Of a stretch of 64,000 bases of DNA, positions 50,734 to 60,856 are shown in pieces (the stretch's first letter is position 1; each line of letters starts with the position of its first letter). The DNA is from Prorocentrum cordatum (taxonomy: Eukaryota > Sar > Dinophyceae > Prorocentrales > Prorocentraceae), in assembly GCA_963575745.1 (NCBI GenBank), contig CAUYUJ010018040.1, positions 122,501-186,500 of the forward strand, given 5' to 3'. A model generated the notes under the pieces. That model was not told the origin of the DNA, did no database searches, and saw nothing but the letters and a program-made list of their open reading frames with translations. The translations under genes and the position numbers were made by a program.

Positions 50734-53243
50734 ATGCCAGGGATGGGGCGCAAGGGCAAGGGCAAAGGGCGCCAGGTCAGACCAGCCAAATCAGGGCTAG
50801 CTGTAGTACCCCCCCCCCCCCCCGTCTGATAAGAGCTCCCATGGAGCTCTAACATGCCATGTTAGAGCTCCCATGGGGCTCTAACGTGGCAGGTTAGAGG
50901 ACGTTAGAGCTACATTGGAGCTCTAACATGCCATGCTAGAGCTCACCTGAAGCTCCAACATGGCATGCTACATGAGGTTAGAGCTCACAGGGAGCTCTAA
51001 CATGCCATGTTAGAGCTCCATTGGAGCTCTAGCATACCATGTTAGAGCTCCCATGGAGATCTAACATGGCATGCTAGAGGATGTTAGAGCTCCCAGGGAG
51101 CTCTGACATACCATGTTAGAGCTCCCACGCAGCTCCGACTAGCCAAAACTGGAGGAGCTGTAGAACAATTCGACGTCTAATGTGATATGTTACACCTCCC
51201 TGGGGATACCACAGGGAGATGTAACATATCAAATTAGACGTCGAATTGTACTACAGCTCCTCCAGTTTTGGCTAGTCGGAGCTGCGTGGGAGCTCTAACA
51301 TGGGATGTTAGTAGAGCTCCCATCTTCAGGTCGGCACCTGGGAGTACTTGCTCAACCAGCGCGCAGGCTTGCGGAGCCAGAGGGAGCGGTGCGAGTTGAA
51401 TATCAGGATAGCGCGTCAGGAGGGCGAACGCGATGAGGCGTTGGATCATGAGCGCCGCCTGCGCTGGGTCCAACATAAGCAGCAGCAGTTGGACAATGAC
51501 GGCATGATGATCTTCGACCGTCCAGGAGTCTGGGAGGGCCAGGAGAGACCATGCGGATGCCTGGACGCGACCGCACGCAGGCAGTCGAGCGATGAGGAGA
51601 TCAGGTGGAACACTCAGATGATAGACTGGGAGCGTCGGAACCCGCCACGGGCGACTGGGATCGAAGACTGTGCACGGCACCAGCGGGATCTGCATCGGTG
51701 GGTGAGGCAGCAGCGGCGCCTGTCAAACGCCCGGGGTCGCCAGAGAGAGGCGTCGCCGCGCCAGCGCCAGTTGGCTGCAACAGCGTCATCAAGCGGGCGG
51801 CGAGAGGCAGCAACAGCTCGTGAGGGCGCAGGCGCTAGTGGCCCGCCGATGGCGGCGAGGAGCGGGCTCAGGCTGACGGAGCTTCCGTCGGAGGCCGACA
51901 GAACGCGGGCCCAGGCCGAGCAGTCGGGTGATCCGCACCACGCGATTGTGATCTCCGACAGCGACTCCCCCCGAGAGGCTGGTGACCGCACCCGCAGAGG
52001 CAGAGAGCGCACCCGCAGCACGGCGCGGGATGCTCCTGTCACGGCACGGTGCGGGATGGGTGCTCCTCTCACATCTCCGCTTCGGCAGGGGGAGGATGAT
52101 TGGAGACAAAAGACTCCGCGGGCCAAGCGCGTGCCAGCGAAGAGGGTCAGTGACGCGCCCGCGGAGGGCCAGCCTCTTCCGAAACGGATGCCCTCCCGCC
52201 CGCCGCGGCCAATCGATTTATCGGGCAGGGTCGCGCCGCCGCCGCCGCCGCCGATGACGAGAGAGCAGCTGCGACAAGAGGCGGACCATTACAAGCCCGA
52301 GCCAGAGCGAGCGCGGCAGGAACACATGGAGGCTGAGCGGCGCCAGCTCTTATCCCAGGCCCCACGTGGGTCAGCCACACGGGCGACGACGGTTTCTGCC
52401 ACCGTGAAGCACAGCGAGGGGCCCATCGAGCGCGGGAAATTTCTTAAGCGGCAGGCGGAACAGACGACGAATGCCCGCATGGCTGCAAGAGCCATGGCAG
52501 CCTTCCCACTACGTGCAAAGGTCGGTCAGACGGCGGAGCAGTCCAAAGGTCACAAGTCCATCGCCAAGTTGCCCCCCGAGGAGGCCGCAGTCGTCGAGCA
52601 GAGCAAGCCGAAGCGCCTTCCACCCTTTCTTTTGTCGTCCCCGCACGAGGCCATTCCCGTGTTCCACAAGGACTGGACGCTGGTCGAGGGTGCATGTTCG
52701 GACCCCGACAAGCTCGTTCTGGAATTAAAGCTGCGGGCAGAGAGGAACAAGATGATACATGAGTGCCTCCTAGCCGGCTTCCCCGTGTGGTACCCGAGCT
52801 CGGGAAACTCCATGTGGCCTCTGGTGCGATCGCACGACTTCTGCACCTTTCACCCCATCCAAGCTGCAACAGCGGAAGCGGGCCCTGGCTGCGTCGTGAA
52901 GGAGGCGCCCACCGTGCAGAAAGGAGACATCGTCTTCTGCCTGGTGCAACCGCAGCACCTATACTACGCGCACATTGTGGTCAAGGCAGATTGGGACTTC
53001 CACAGGCGCGAGTACAAGTACTGGATCGGCGGCATCAGGCAGCACATCAATGGCTATTGTTTCAGGGAGCACATCTTCGGGATCCTCGTGGACGCGCAGG
53101 TGCAGTACCATGGCAACTACTACAGTCGCCCGCACCCAAAAACACTGTACGACAGAGTCGCGCCCATTTATTACACGAGCCCTGACGAGGCAAAGCAACT
53201 CTGTGAGCCTCGGTGGGACCAACCCGCGTCTGGGAGCAGCTGA
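50734..53243 (+). CDS. Arg-rich protein with S24/S26 (LexA/signal-peptidase-like) domain, two exons
   Basis: Proposed exons: 50734-50775 (MPGMGRKGKGKGRQ) and 51330-53243, joined in phase to give 651 residues. The splice sites are CAG|GTCAGA and CTTCAG|GTCGGC. The N-terminal two-thirds is Arg/Gln/Glu-rich and probably disordered, with a long helix (about residues 25-70), a Pro run (APPPPPPMTREQL) and a KR-rich stretch. From about residue 455 there is a folded domain: GFPVWYPSSGNSMWPLVRS, then VQKGDIVFCLVQPQHLYYAH, VVKADW, NGYCFREHIFGILV. The SGNSMWP motif and GDIVF strand match serine-lysine peptidases of the LexA/signal peptidase I fold. Ser508 and Lys566 are the likely dyad, with spacing close to signal peptidase I. 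No transmembrane anchor is seen, so secretion processing is doubtful and self-cleavage or a non-enzymatic role is possible. Without splicing, the second-exon frame has no ATG until 51504. Confidence 0.6.
50828..51110. repeat. array of GAGCTC / AACATGCCATGTT palindromes
   Basis: Alternating words GAGCTCTAACATGCCATGTT, AGAGCTCCCATGGAGCTC and GAGGATGTTAGAGCTC repeat about every 35-50 bp. Each is itself a palindrome or half of one. The array shares these words with both arms of the hairpin that follows. Confidence 0.85.
51111..51303. repeat. 92-bp-arm inverted repeat with 9-nt loop
   Basis: The left arm (51111-51202, starting CCATGTTAGAGCTCCCACGC) and the right arm (51212-51303) are reverse complements with about 3 mismatches in 92. 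The loop is GGGATACCA. In RNA it would form a near-perfect 92-bp stem. Non-coding, inside the proposed intron. Confidence 0.92.
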
Positions 53244-53430
53244 CAGCTTGCACAGACTGTCACAGTAAATCGCGGGGCCTTTCCGAGCGCGCTTCTGGTA
53301 GACAGCAACAGTCGACTGCGACACGCCAGTTCTGGTTTAGGCATTGCTTCTGTCAGCGCCAGTTTTGGCCGACCTGCACAGATGCGCCTCTCGGATGAGC
53401 CCTGCCTTCCGCTATGCAACAGATGCGCAC
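53244..53430 (+). other. probable 3' region of the S24-like gene
   Basis: Non-coding after the stop at 53243. A short CGCCAGTTCTGG / CGCCAGTTTTGG direct repeat lies at 53320-53370. No polyadenylation signal is identifiable, as expected for dinoflagellates. Confidence 0.3.
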
Positions 53431-53439
53431 ACAATTCGA

Positions 53440-54673
53440 GTGCGCGGCACCCTCGCACACATTTCGAGTGGGGTCGTGGGCGGCTAGCATGACTGCTGAA
53501 CACCGCAAGTTCTCGAGCGCCTGACCCAGTCGGCGAAGTGCTTCCAGTCGCGTCGGGTGGTGACTGTCTGTCAGATACCCTTCGGCGCGGGTGACCTGAA
53601 GTTTGCCTTATACTGTAACAGTGGCACGCCTGTGCGGCCGCCCGCGTACGCTTTGACGCTGTGCGAACTGGGTTTGTCTTGCGGTTTTCCTTGGTGCTGA
53701 GCCGGCTTGGCTGCACGACTGAGGTGTGTGTGTGTGTGTGTTTGTATATGGTTAGCACACATATCGACACGAAGTACATGTATTGTGTGTGGTATTGTCC
53801 TCTCGTGCGTCTCATCTTAGGAGCGTGCCACTCGTTCAGGGACCCTGGCATCCAGCTCGCTGGCCTCAGGTTGCCAGTTGACTTACTCAGGGGGATGGCA
53901 GTGGTGAGGGGAATGGGAAGGGGCTGGGATGGGGACGGTTGCGCGGAATCGGCAGAGTCTTTGTGGCCAGCGCTCCGCTGCAACAGCCGCACACATTTCG
54001 AGTGGGGTTGTGGGCGGCTAGCATGACTGAACACCGCAAGTTCTCGAGCGCCGGACCCAGTCGGCGAAGTGCTTCCAGTCGCGTCGGGTGGTGACTGTCT
54101 GTCAGATACCCTTCGGCGCGGGTGACCTGAAGTTTGCCTTATACTGTAACAGTGGCACGCCTGCGCGGCCGCCCGCATGCGCTTTGACGCTGTGCGGACT
54201 GGGTTTGTCTTGCAGTTTTCCTTGATGCTGAGCCGGCTTGGCTGCACGACTGAGGTGCGTGCGTGTGTGTGTGTGTGTTTGTATATGGTTAGCACACATA
54301 TCGACACGAAGTACATGTATTGCGCGTGTGGTATTGTCCTCTCGTGCGTCTCATCTTAGGAGCGCGCCACTCGTTCAGGGACCCTGGCATCCAGCTCGCT
54401 GGCCTCAGGTTGCCAGTTGACTTGCTCAGGGGGGTGGCAGTGGTGAGGGGAATGGGAAGGGGCCGGGACGGGGACGGTTGCGCGGAATCGGCAGAGTCTT
54501 CGTGGCCAGCGCTCCGCTGCAACAGCCGTGCACATTTCGAGTGGGGCTGTGGGCGGCTAGCATGACTGAACACCGCAAGTTCTCGAGCGCCTGACCCAGT
54601 CGGCGAAGTGCTTCCAGTCGCGTCGGGTGGTGACTGTCTGTCAGATACCCTTCGGCGTGGGTGACCTGAAGTT
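53440..54673 (+). repeat. ~535-bp tandem repeat, two full copies and a partial third
   Basis: The word GAACACCGCAAGTTCTCGAG begins at 53498, 54029 and 54568 (spacings 531 and 539). Each full unit contains CAGATACCCTTCGGCG, a (GT)n with TTTGTATATGGTTAGCACAC, CGTCTCATCTTAGGAGCG and a CGCTCCGCTGCAACAGCC end. The third copy stops after GTGACCTGAAGTT near 54673. Copies are about 95% alike. Minus-strand ORFs over it repeat the same peptide and are not considered genes. Confidence 0.95.
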
Positions 54674-55495
54674 ATGCAGAGAAGCGTGACAGCAAAACGG
54701 CGAGCTTCTCCGACTCGTCTCCTCTCGCCGTCTGCTGCGCCTCCGCTGCAACAGCTCCTGCGCCTCCCCACCCCCCAGGCCCCTGGTGGCGGGCGGCGCT
54801 GCCGCGGGCGGCCGCGGCGCCCCCGCAGGCCCACGCGGGGGAACCAGGATGACGATGACGAGGACGAGGCTAGGAGGAGGAGCAGGAGGAGGAGTCCAGG
54901 TGGGAGGAGGGGGGTGGAGCGCATCACGCTCTGAGCTAAGGTGCCCGCGAGAGCATCTGTTACTGGCGCGAGTGGGAATGGGCCCACGATAGGACTCTGC
55001 GCACGTGCTGCGCATGGCTGGAATAGCGAGCGCAGGCGCCCCCATGCATCCCTGAGCTCAGAGATGAAGAGAAAGACGCCCATATTCAGATCAACTACAT
55101 TCCTTAGTGTGCAGATTGTCTCACTCTCCAGGCCGCTAGGCGCTTGGATGCTTGGGCTGCCTGGTTCGAATTTTTCTAGCCTCCAGCCTTCGGCATTCTG
55201 GTGCCCAGTACCTCCCTGGTCGCCACCAGCTGGACGCAGCAAGCGAGGAGGAAGTGGCCACCAGAGAGGGCCCTAGGGTCCTAGGGCACCACGCAAAGGA
55301 CCCCACAGAGCCCCGAGCACCCCAGCAGATCCGCGACAGGATTCGCATCCTTACATCATCTTGGCATATTGGCCCAAGCTAGTTCCCCATGGCTGGGGCG
55401 AGAACCATGGGGGGGGGGTCCTTTTATGCAGCGCCTCATCCCAGGGGTCTCCCAGCGCGGACTCGCAGTCGGTGTCTGCCTGCCTTCTGCGAGAC
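54674..55495. other. unassigned sequence
   Basis: GC-rich with a GGAGG tract at 54880-54915. Open frames overlap on both strands. The plus frame used by the next ORF is open back to about 55277 but without an ATG. Confidence 0.4.
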
Positions 55496-56662
55496 ATGTT
55501 CGGCGTCTCGGATGACGAGGCCACTGAAGGTATGGCGCTCTATGTTGAAGCCAGAGTTGCCGTGGACGTTCGGACCGTGGCCGCCGCCGCTGCGAGTCCG
55601 CAGCAAGCCAACCAGGGAGGTTTTGCAGCGGGCGTGGGCGCCGCTGGCGGCACCCACAGAGCAGCGCGAGATCCAGACAGCACCGCTTCCTCCAAAGATA
55701 AGGGCTTGCAAACGCCGTCGGCATCGCCTCCAGAGATCAGGGCCTGCGAGATCCAGACAGCATCGCCCTCTCCAGCACAGGTGCATCCAGCATCAGCATC
55801 GTCGCTTCCTCCAGGGAGCGTCGGGGGCGGCGGAGCAGCTCGAGGGCCTTGCGGCGTGAACGTCAAGGTCAAGGTCATGGCCAATGACACCATCAGCGCC
55901 GATGGCATGGGCAATGGGAACAATGACACATTTTCGTTCATCACAGATCGCCTGGGGCTCGACCTTTCACGCGGGGGACCGCCTACCGACGCTGTCGAGG
56001 GCCGAGCAGGATGCGGCGACGGTGGCGACAAGGCCTCTGGAGTTCGGAGCCCGAGGGCCTTTGCAGGGGTCGATGGCGGCAGCGCATTTCAGTTCGCGAA
56101 GGTCGCCTGTTTCGACGACAGCGGCAAAGGAGTGACAGCGCCTGCCAATCGTCGCATGCGCTCGCGCAGCCGAGAGACGCGGCTTAAGATGATGCGGGAA
56201 GGCGCCCGGGAGGGCGCTCGACAGGTGCTCGGCGATTGTCGCGGCATGCAATCGATGTTTGTACACCAGCCCCTCGTCGACATCGGCGTTGGTCTAGTGA
56301 TGAAGCGCGTGCGGCACCTCCGCGATCGCGCCATCGCCTCTGGGCGCTCCGTCTACATCGGCACGACGAGCGACCCTTCATGGCGATGGAATGGAGGATG
56401 GGGGTGGCGTGGAAACGACCGAAGCTTCATGCGCGGGCACATGCTCAGCTACGACGAGATGCAAGTGGTCGCGTCCTTCCCCGACAAACAATGCGGAGGG
56501 GTTGAGAAGCATGCGAGGAGCTTAGTTTCAAATGGTCGTTCGTCCCGGGCGGAGCAAATGGCAGCAAACGGCAGCAAACGACATAACAGGCAACATATCA
56601 TGCGCTCCGTCAGGGCGAAAAGAGGAGGAGGAGGAGGAGGAGGAGGAGGAAGACGCGGATAA
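55496..56662 (+). CDS. hypothetical protein with a possible GIY-YIG-like domain
   Basis: A 388-residue frame from ATG 55496 (MFGVSDDEATEGMALY) to a stop at 56662. The first ~190 residues are Ala/Ser/Pro/Gly-rich, with two copies of an EIQTAS/RDPDSTAS-like block encoded by GCGAGATCCAGACAGCA-C repeats. Residues ~225-365 look folded: RSRSRETRLKMMREGAREGA, a helix LVMKRVRHLRDRAIASGRS, then VYIGTTSDPSWRW (Tyr near residue 287), MLSYDEMQVVASFPDKQCGG and VEKHARSLV. A Y-I-G-T-T strand, a downstream Arg and a later Glu-containing helix recall GIY-YIG nucleases, but the first GIY element is not clear, so the call is tentative. The frame ends in a poly-Gly tail as it runs into the (GGA)n tract, so the true C-terminus may differ. 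Upstream exons are possible. Confidence 0.4.
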   Translation: MFGVSDDEATEGMALYVEARVAVDVRTVAAAAASPQQANQGGFAAGVGAAGGTHRAARDPDSTASSKDKGLQTPSASPPEIRACEIQTASPSPAQVHPASASSLPPGSVGGGGAARGPCGVNVKVKVMANDTISADGMGNGNNDTFSFITDRLGLDLSRGGPPTDAVEGRAGCGDGGDKASGVRSPRAFAGVDGGSAFQFAKVACFDDSGKGVTAPANRRMRSRSRETRLKMMREGAREGARQVLGDCRGMQSMFVHQPLVDIGVGLVMKRVRHLRDRAIASGRSVYIGTTSDPSWRWNGGWGWRGNDRSFMRGHMLSYDEMQVVASFPDKQCGGVEKHARSLVSNGRSSRAEQMAANGSKRHNRQHIMRSVRAKRGGGGGGGGGRRG

Positions 56663-57112
56663 TGAGAAGGAAAATGAGGAAAAGGGAAAGGAAGAGGACA
56701 TGAAAGATGGACGGGGACAAGGAGGATGCGGAGGAATACCAAGAGGAGCATGAGGAGGGTGATGGACGAAAAATAAGAGGATGGCGAGGAAGGGGGGGCG
56801 GGGGGGAGGACGGGAGGAGGGCGAGGAGGGGGAAAGGAAATGGGGACGAGGATAAGAACAGGAAGAATTGGGCATGGAGGTCGGGGAGACGGAGGGGGAA
56901 TAGGATAAGGAAGCGGAGAGGGGGGAATTGTAATGTGTAAGAGGAGGAGGATGAGGAGGAGGAGGAGGGGAGGGAGGAGGAGGAGGAGGAGGAGGAGGAG
57001 GAGGAGGAGGAGGAGGAGGAGGATGGACGACGCGGGTGACTGGATGGGTGAAGAAGAGGATATTGAGGACGAGGACGAACAGAAGGGGGAGGAGGAGGAG
57101 CAGGAGAAGGAT
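56620..57112 (+). repeat. (GGA)n purine-rich tract
   Basis: Purine on the plus strand for about 490 bp with few interruptions. Pure (GAG)n at 56975-57022. Confidence 0.93.
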
Positions 57113-57474
57113 ATCTACTCTTCGTCCTCCTCCTCCTCTTCCCACTCTGGTATGCCTGCGCTGTTTTACGCCCTGCGCTGACTGGGGTCGCGCGCGCGTC
57201 TCTCGCTTCCTCCCTCCTGTGCCGCCTCGTTGTTTTGGCAAGTGTTTTGCTTGCCCCTGGCGGGGGCTGGGCCGACGGTGGGTCGGTGGGTCGGCCGAGT
57301 TGTTGTGGCCACGCTGCTATTTTTCTTTTTGCTTGCGTCTGTTTCTCCGCCGTTTGCCTTCCTCCTGGTCGCTCTTGCAGGTTTGGTACCTTGGCATTCC
57401 TCATTTGCACGTGGTGGCGCAATCCTGCTGTTGTGAGTGTTGGTGATTCGGCTGTCTCCGGAGAAATAAAAAAT
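57113..57474. other. unassigned spacer between opposite purine and pyrimidine tracts
   Basis: Mixed sequence. One short plus-strand frame at 57230-57436 is hydrophobic (VVVATLLFFFLLASVSPPF) without other support. Confidence 0.4.
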
Positions 57475-57879
57475 TGCTGCTCCTCCTCCTCCTCGCCCCC
57501 CTCCTTCTCCTCCCGCTCCCCCCCTCCTGCGTTTCTTTCGTGTTCCTGCTGCATCCTCCTCTTCCTCCTCCTCTTCCTCCTCCTCCTCCTCCTTCCTCCT
57601 CCGCCTCCCAGTCCACGGCTTCCTTCCCTGTCATGTCCTCCTCCTCCTCCTCCCTGCTCGCCCCCCTCCTCCCCCCTTCTCCTCCTCGTCCTCCTCTTCT
57701 TTATTTTCCTACTCCCTGTTCCCGCCCCCTTCAACCTCATCTTCTCCTCCTCCTCCTCCTCCCCCCCATCCTCCTCCTCTTCCTCCTCCCCCGCCACAAC
57801 ACACGCGCACACACACGCACACGCGCACACGCACACGCACCACTACACACACACACACACACACACACACAACACACAA

Positions 57880-57912
<33 letters not shown>

Positions 57913-57930
57913 AACACACACAACTCACAC

Positions 57931-57983
<53 letters not shown>

Positions 57984-58560
57984 CAACCCCCCTCCTCATC
58001 CTCATCCGCCTCCTCATCAGCATCCCCCACCTTCTCCTCCTACCCCTCCTTTTCCTTTTCTCCTCGCTCATATCATCCTCTTTATCCTCCTCCTCATTCC
58101 TCCTCCTTCTCCTCCTTCTCATCCTGCTCCTCCTGCCCCCCCTCGTTCCCTTGTCCCGTTCACCCTCTTCCGTCGTCCTCTCCAGTATTTTTGTTTCGAG
58201 AGCCTCCTCCTCCCCTCCCCCCCCTCCCCCTCCTCCTCCTCCTCACTCTCCTCCTCCCCCCTCCGACACCCGTCCTTCCGGCGCCCCCCCCTTCCTCTTC
58301 TTGCCCCCCCCCCCACCCCCCCCATCCCTTCCACTTCCTCATCGTCCTTCGCGTCCCCTTTTTCTTTTTATTCTTCTTATTCCGCCTCCTCCTCCTTTTC
58401 CCTCCCACGTCCTCTTGCCTCTCCTCCTCCTCCTTCCCCTCCTCCTCCAGCTCCTTCTCTTCTTCCGTCTCCTCTTCTCCGCCTGCCCCCCATCCTCCTC
58501 CGCCTTCTCCTCTCCTCCATCCCCGTTCCACTCTCTGCCCCGCTCCTCCTCAATTCTCGA
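57475..58560 (+). repeat. 1.1-kb pyrimidine tract with a (CA)n core
   Basis: TCC/CTCC-rich pyrimidine on the plus strand. A (CA)n/(AC)n stretch of about 190 bp lies at 57795-57985. All three plus frames are open for hundreds of codons (Pro/Ser/Leu), a composition effect. Confidence 0.95.
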
Positions 58561-58779
58561 CGCTTCGCGCATCCCCACCAGCCCATCCAGGAACGATGTC
58601 CAGGCAAGTTGAAGAGATCAGGGAAGTGGGGGGGCAACGAGAGGGACAGCCGATCCGTGCAAAAGATGAGGCGGCAGAGGGGGCCAGATGGATAGATGGG
58701 GGGGTGGCGAAGAACCGAGCGAAGGAGGGATGAGGAGAATGATGACGCTGGGTGGATGGTTGAATGCCGTTCGGACGCC

Positions 58780-59480
58780 CCTTTGGAAGCCTTTTGGAAG
58801 CCTCTTTGGGCGCCTTGGGGGTCTCTTGGCGGTCAATGGGGGCTCTTGGGCGTCTTGGGTGCTTCGGGGGGGGCCTCTTGAAGCCGCTTGGGGTCCTCTC
58901 GGGGGGCTCGTGGGGGCCTGTTGAAGGCCTCTTGGGGCCTCTTGGGGGTCTCTTGGAGCTTCATGGCGGCCTCTTGGAGCCTCTTGGAGGCCTCTTGGAA
59001 CTATCATGGGAGCCTCTTGGAGCCTCTTGGGGCCGCTTGGGGCCCTCTTGGGGGCCTCTTGGAGGCCTCTTGAGGCCATCTTGGCGCCTTTGGGGGTTCC
59101 CTAATTAACCCTGCCCATCGGGAGCTACCACAATAGCCGCCTGGACCCCTCTTGGGGCCGTCTTGGGGCTCTCTCAGGCCCTTCTTGGGGCCTCCTTGGC
59201 CCTTCTCGGGGCCAGGTTGAGGCTTCAGATGGCCATCGGAAGCGAAAAGGCGAGAAGCCGAAAATCATTGGCGTTCCTTAGGTTTTTGAAGGATTGTGGC
59301 TTCTTGGGGGGCCTCCTTGGGGAGATAATCGGCATCTTGGAGCTGTCTTGGAGCGTTCTGAGAGCGTCTTGGAGCATCGTCGGAGCCATCTTGCGGCATC
59401 GTAGGCTATCTTGGGCCATCTTGCAAGTCATCTTGGACTATCCGAGGCGTTCATGCAGCCATCCTGGGCCATCATGGACA
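58780..59480 (+). repeat. family B repeat block
   Basis: GGCCTCTTGGGG, GGAGCCTCTTGGAG and GCCGCTTGGGG words at 58780-59110; GCCGTCTTGGGG, GCCATCTTGCGG and GGAGCGTCTTGG words at 59135-59480. Near 59245-59285 AAGGCGAGAAGCCGAAAATC then ATTGGCGTTCCTTAGG resembles the joint motif at 3689 and 24564. Confidence 0.85.
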
Positions 59481-59599
59481 TTCTGACCGCTCGCGACCGG
59501 GCCCGCCCAGATCAAGGGGAGGGGCTAGGGAGAGGGGCAAACCCCTCACCGAAGGGTAAGCAGGGGAGATGGAAGAGGAAACTCCCTGCACCACCTACG

Positions 59600-60370
59600 C
59601 CCAGAGGGCTGGTGGGATTCTCCTCCTCATCCTCCAACGTCTCGCTGTCCCCGTCCTCCTCATCCCTCCCCATTTCTTCCGTCCCATCTCTCCTCTCCTC
59701 GTCGTCATCGTCGTCGCCCTCCTCCTCGCCCCCCCCCCCCCCCGTCCCGCCCTCGCGCGCAGGTGCCCCAATGGAGCGAAGCGAAGCGACGCCCTCCCCT
59801 CCCCCTCCTCCTTTCCTTCTCCTTCTCCTCCTCCTCCCCCCCCTCCTCCTCTTCCTCCTCCTCCTTCCCTTCCTCCTTGTCATCCTCCTTCTTCTCCCCC
59901 TCTCCTACTCCCCCCTTGTCTCCTCCTCCTCCATCCCCTCCTCCTCTTCTGCCTCCATCCCTTTCCTTGTTTCCCTCCTCCTCCTCCTCCTCCTCCTCCT
60001 CCTCCTTCTCCCCCTCCTCCTCCTCCCTCTCCCTCCCCCTCTCCCTTTCCCTCTCGCTCTCCCTCCCCCTCCCTTCTCTCTTTCCCCTTCTCCTCCTCGC
60101 CCTCGTCCTCCTCTTCTCTCGTTCCCTCTCCCTCTCCGTTTCCCTCTTCCTTTCACCGTTTTTCCTTTTATCCTCCCTGCCCTCCTTCTCATCGCCTCCT
60201 GCTTCCCACCACCCTCTCCACCTCCCTCCATATCCTCCTCCTTCTCTTCATCCTCCGCGTCTTCCTCCTCTTCCTACTCCTCCGTCCCCCTCCCCCGCCC
60301 CTCTGCAATCCATTCATCTCCCTCTTTCGTCTCCTCCTCTTCCTCCTCGCCCTCCTCCTCCTCCATTCAA
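59600..60370 (+). repeat. 770-bp pyrimidine tract
   Basis: (TCC)n/(CTC)n-rich with occasional interruptions. Open frames are compositional. Interrupted at 59700-59790 by mixed sequence. Confidence 0.95.
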
Positions 60371-60856
60371 GCCAGTGATAACAGCGAAGCGTGGGCCGCA
60401 GAGGCAAAGGGCCAAGGGTACCTTAGGAAAAGTTGCATGTCCTTGCCCCGGTTTTGGACGCACGGGCTCGACTACACAATCGATTTGCCGCTGACTTTGG
60501 GGGGGGGGCGCCAACTCACTGAAGGACTGCTTGGTTCATCTATGTAAAATCAACGACAAAAATATTCCACGGCGCATCAATGACATAGTCGGTCCCCTGG
60601 TACAAGACCTGGACCGCCTTGCATTCAGTCTGCTGCAAATCCGCCGCATTCCACCGAGGGAACGCGACCGTCCGCAGCTCGACAGCGCCACCTCCACTCC
60701 CCCTGGCCCAGACGGTTTCCAAAGGGAGTGCGGCTCGCGTGGCGGTCAGAACATCTTCCCGCGATGCGCCAGCCCACCTGGGACGCGTAAAACTTGGTCG
60801 CCCCTCCCCGTTCCCCTCGACTAACATCATGCACCTGGTTGAACCGGGGCGCGCGT
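60371..60856 (-). other. possible 3' continuation of the minus-strand gene
   Basis: Minus-strand frames here contain CKAVQVLYQGTDYVIDAPWN ending at a stop at 60540, which reads like a protein C-terminus, and other frames of similar GC. If one more frameshift is allowed this would extend the gene at 60857-62034. Not resolved. Confidence 0.25.

Larger units (their letters stand above)
50776..51329 (+). other. 554-bp intron with introner-like features
   Basis: It begins GTCAGACC and ends CATCTTCAG. CAGGTC occurs at both junctions (50773-50778 and 51327-51332), like a target duplication that supplies both splice sites. The interior holds a 15-nt C-run (50809-50822), an array of AACATG/AGAGCTC palindromes and a large hairpin. 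A piece at about 50779-50806 (GACCAGCCAAATCAGGGC... GCTGTAGTAC) repeats part of the hairpin arm. The intron is inferred from reading-frame continuity, not transcripts. Confidence 0.5.

Noticed and set aside
53171-55242. Minus-strand ORFs of 317 and 381 codons
   Set aside because: They lie across the ~535-bp tandem repeat and repeat the same peptide; the frame continues antisense into the S24-like gene, so it is a shadow.
55361-55378. Possible SL relic (TTGGCATATTGGCCCAAG)
   Set aside because: Only 14 of 18 positions match; about that level is expected by chance in a window this size.
57235-60547. ORFs of 240-490 codons in the pyrimidine tracts
   Set aside because: Pro/Ser/Leu-only translations open in all three frames; compositional.
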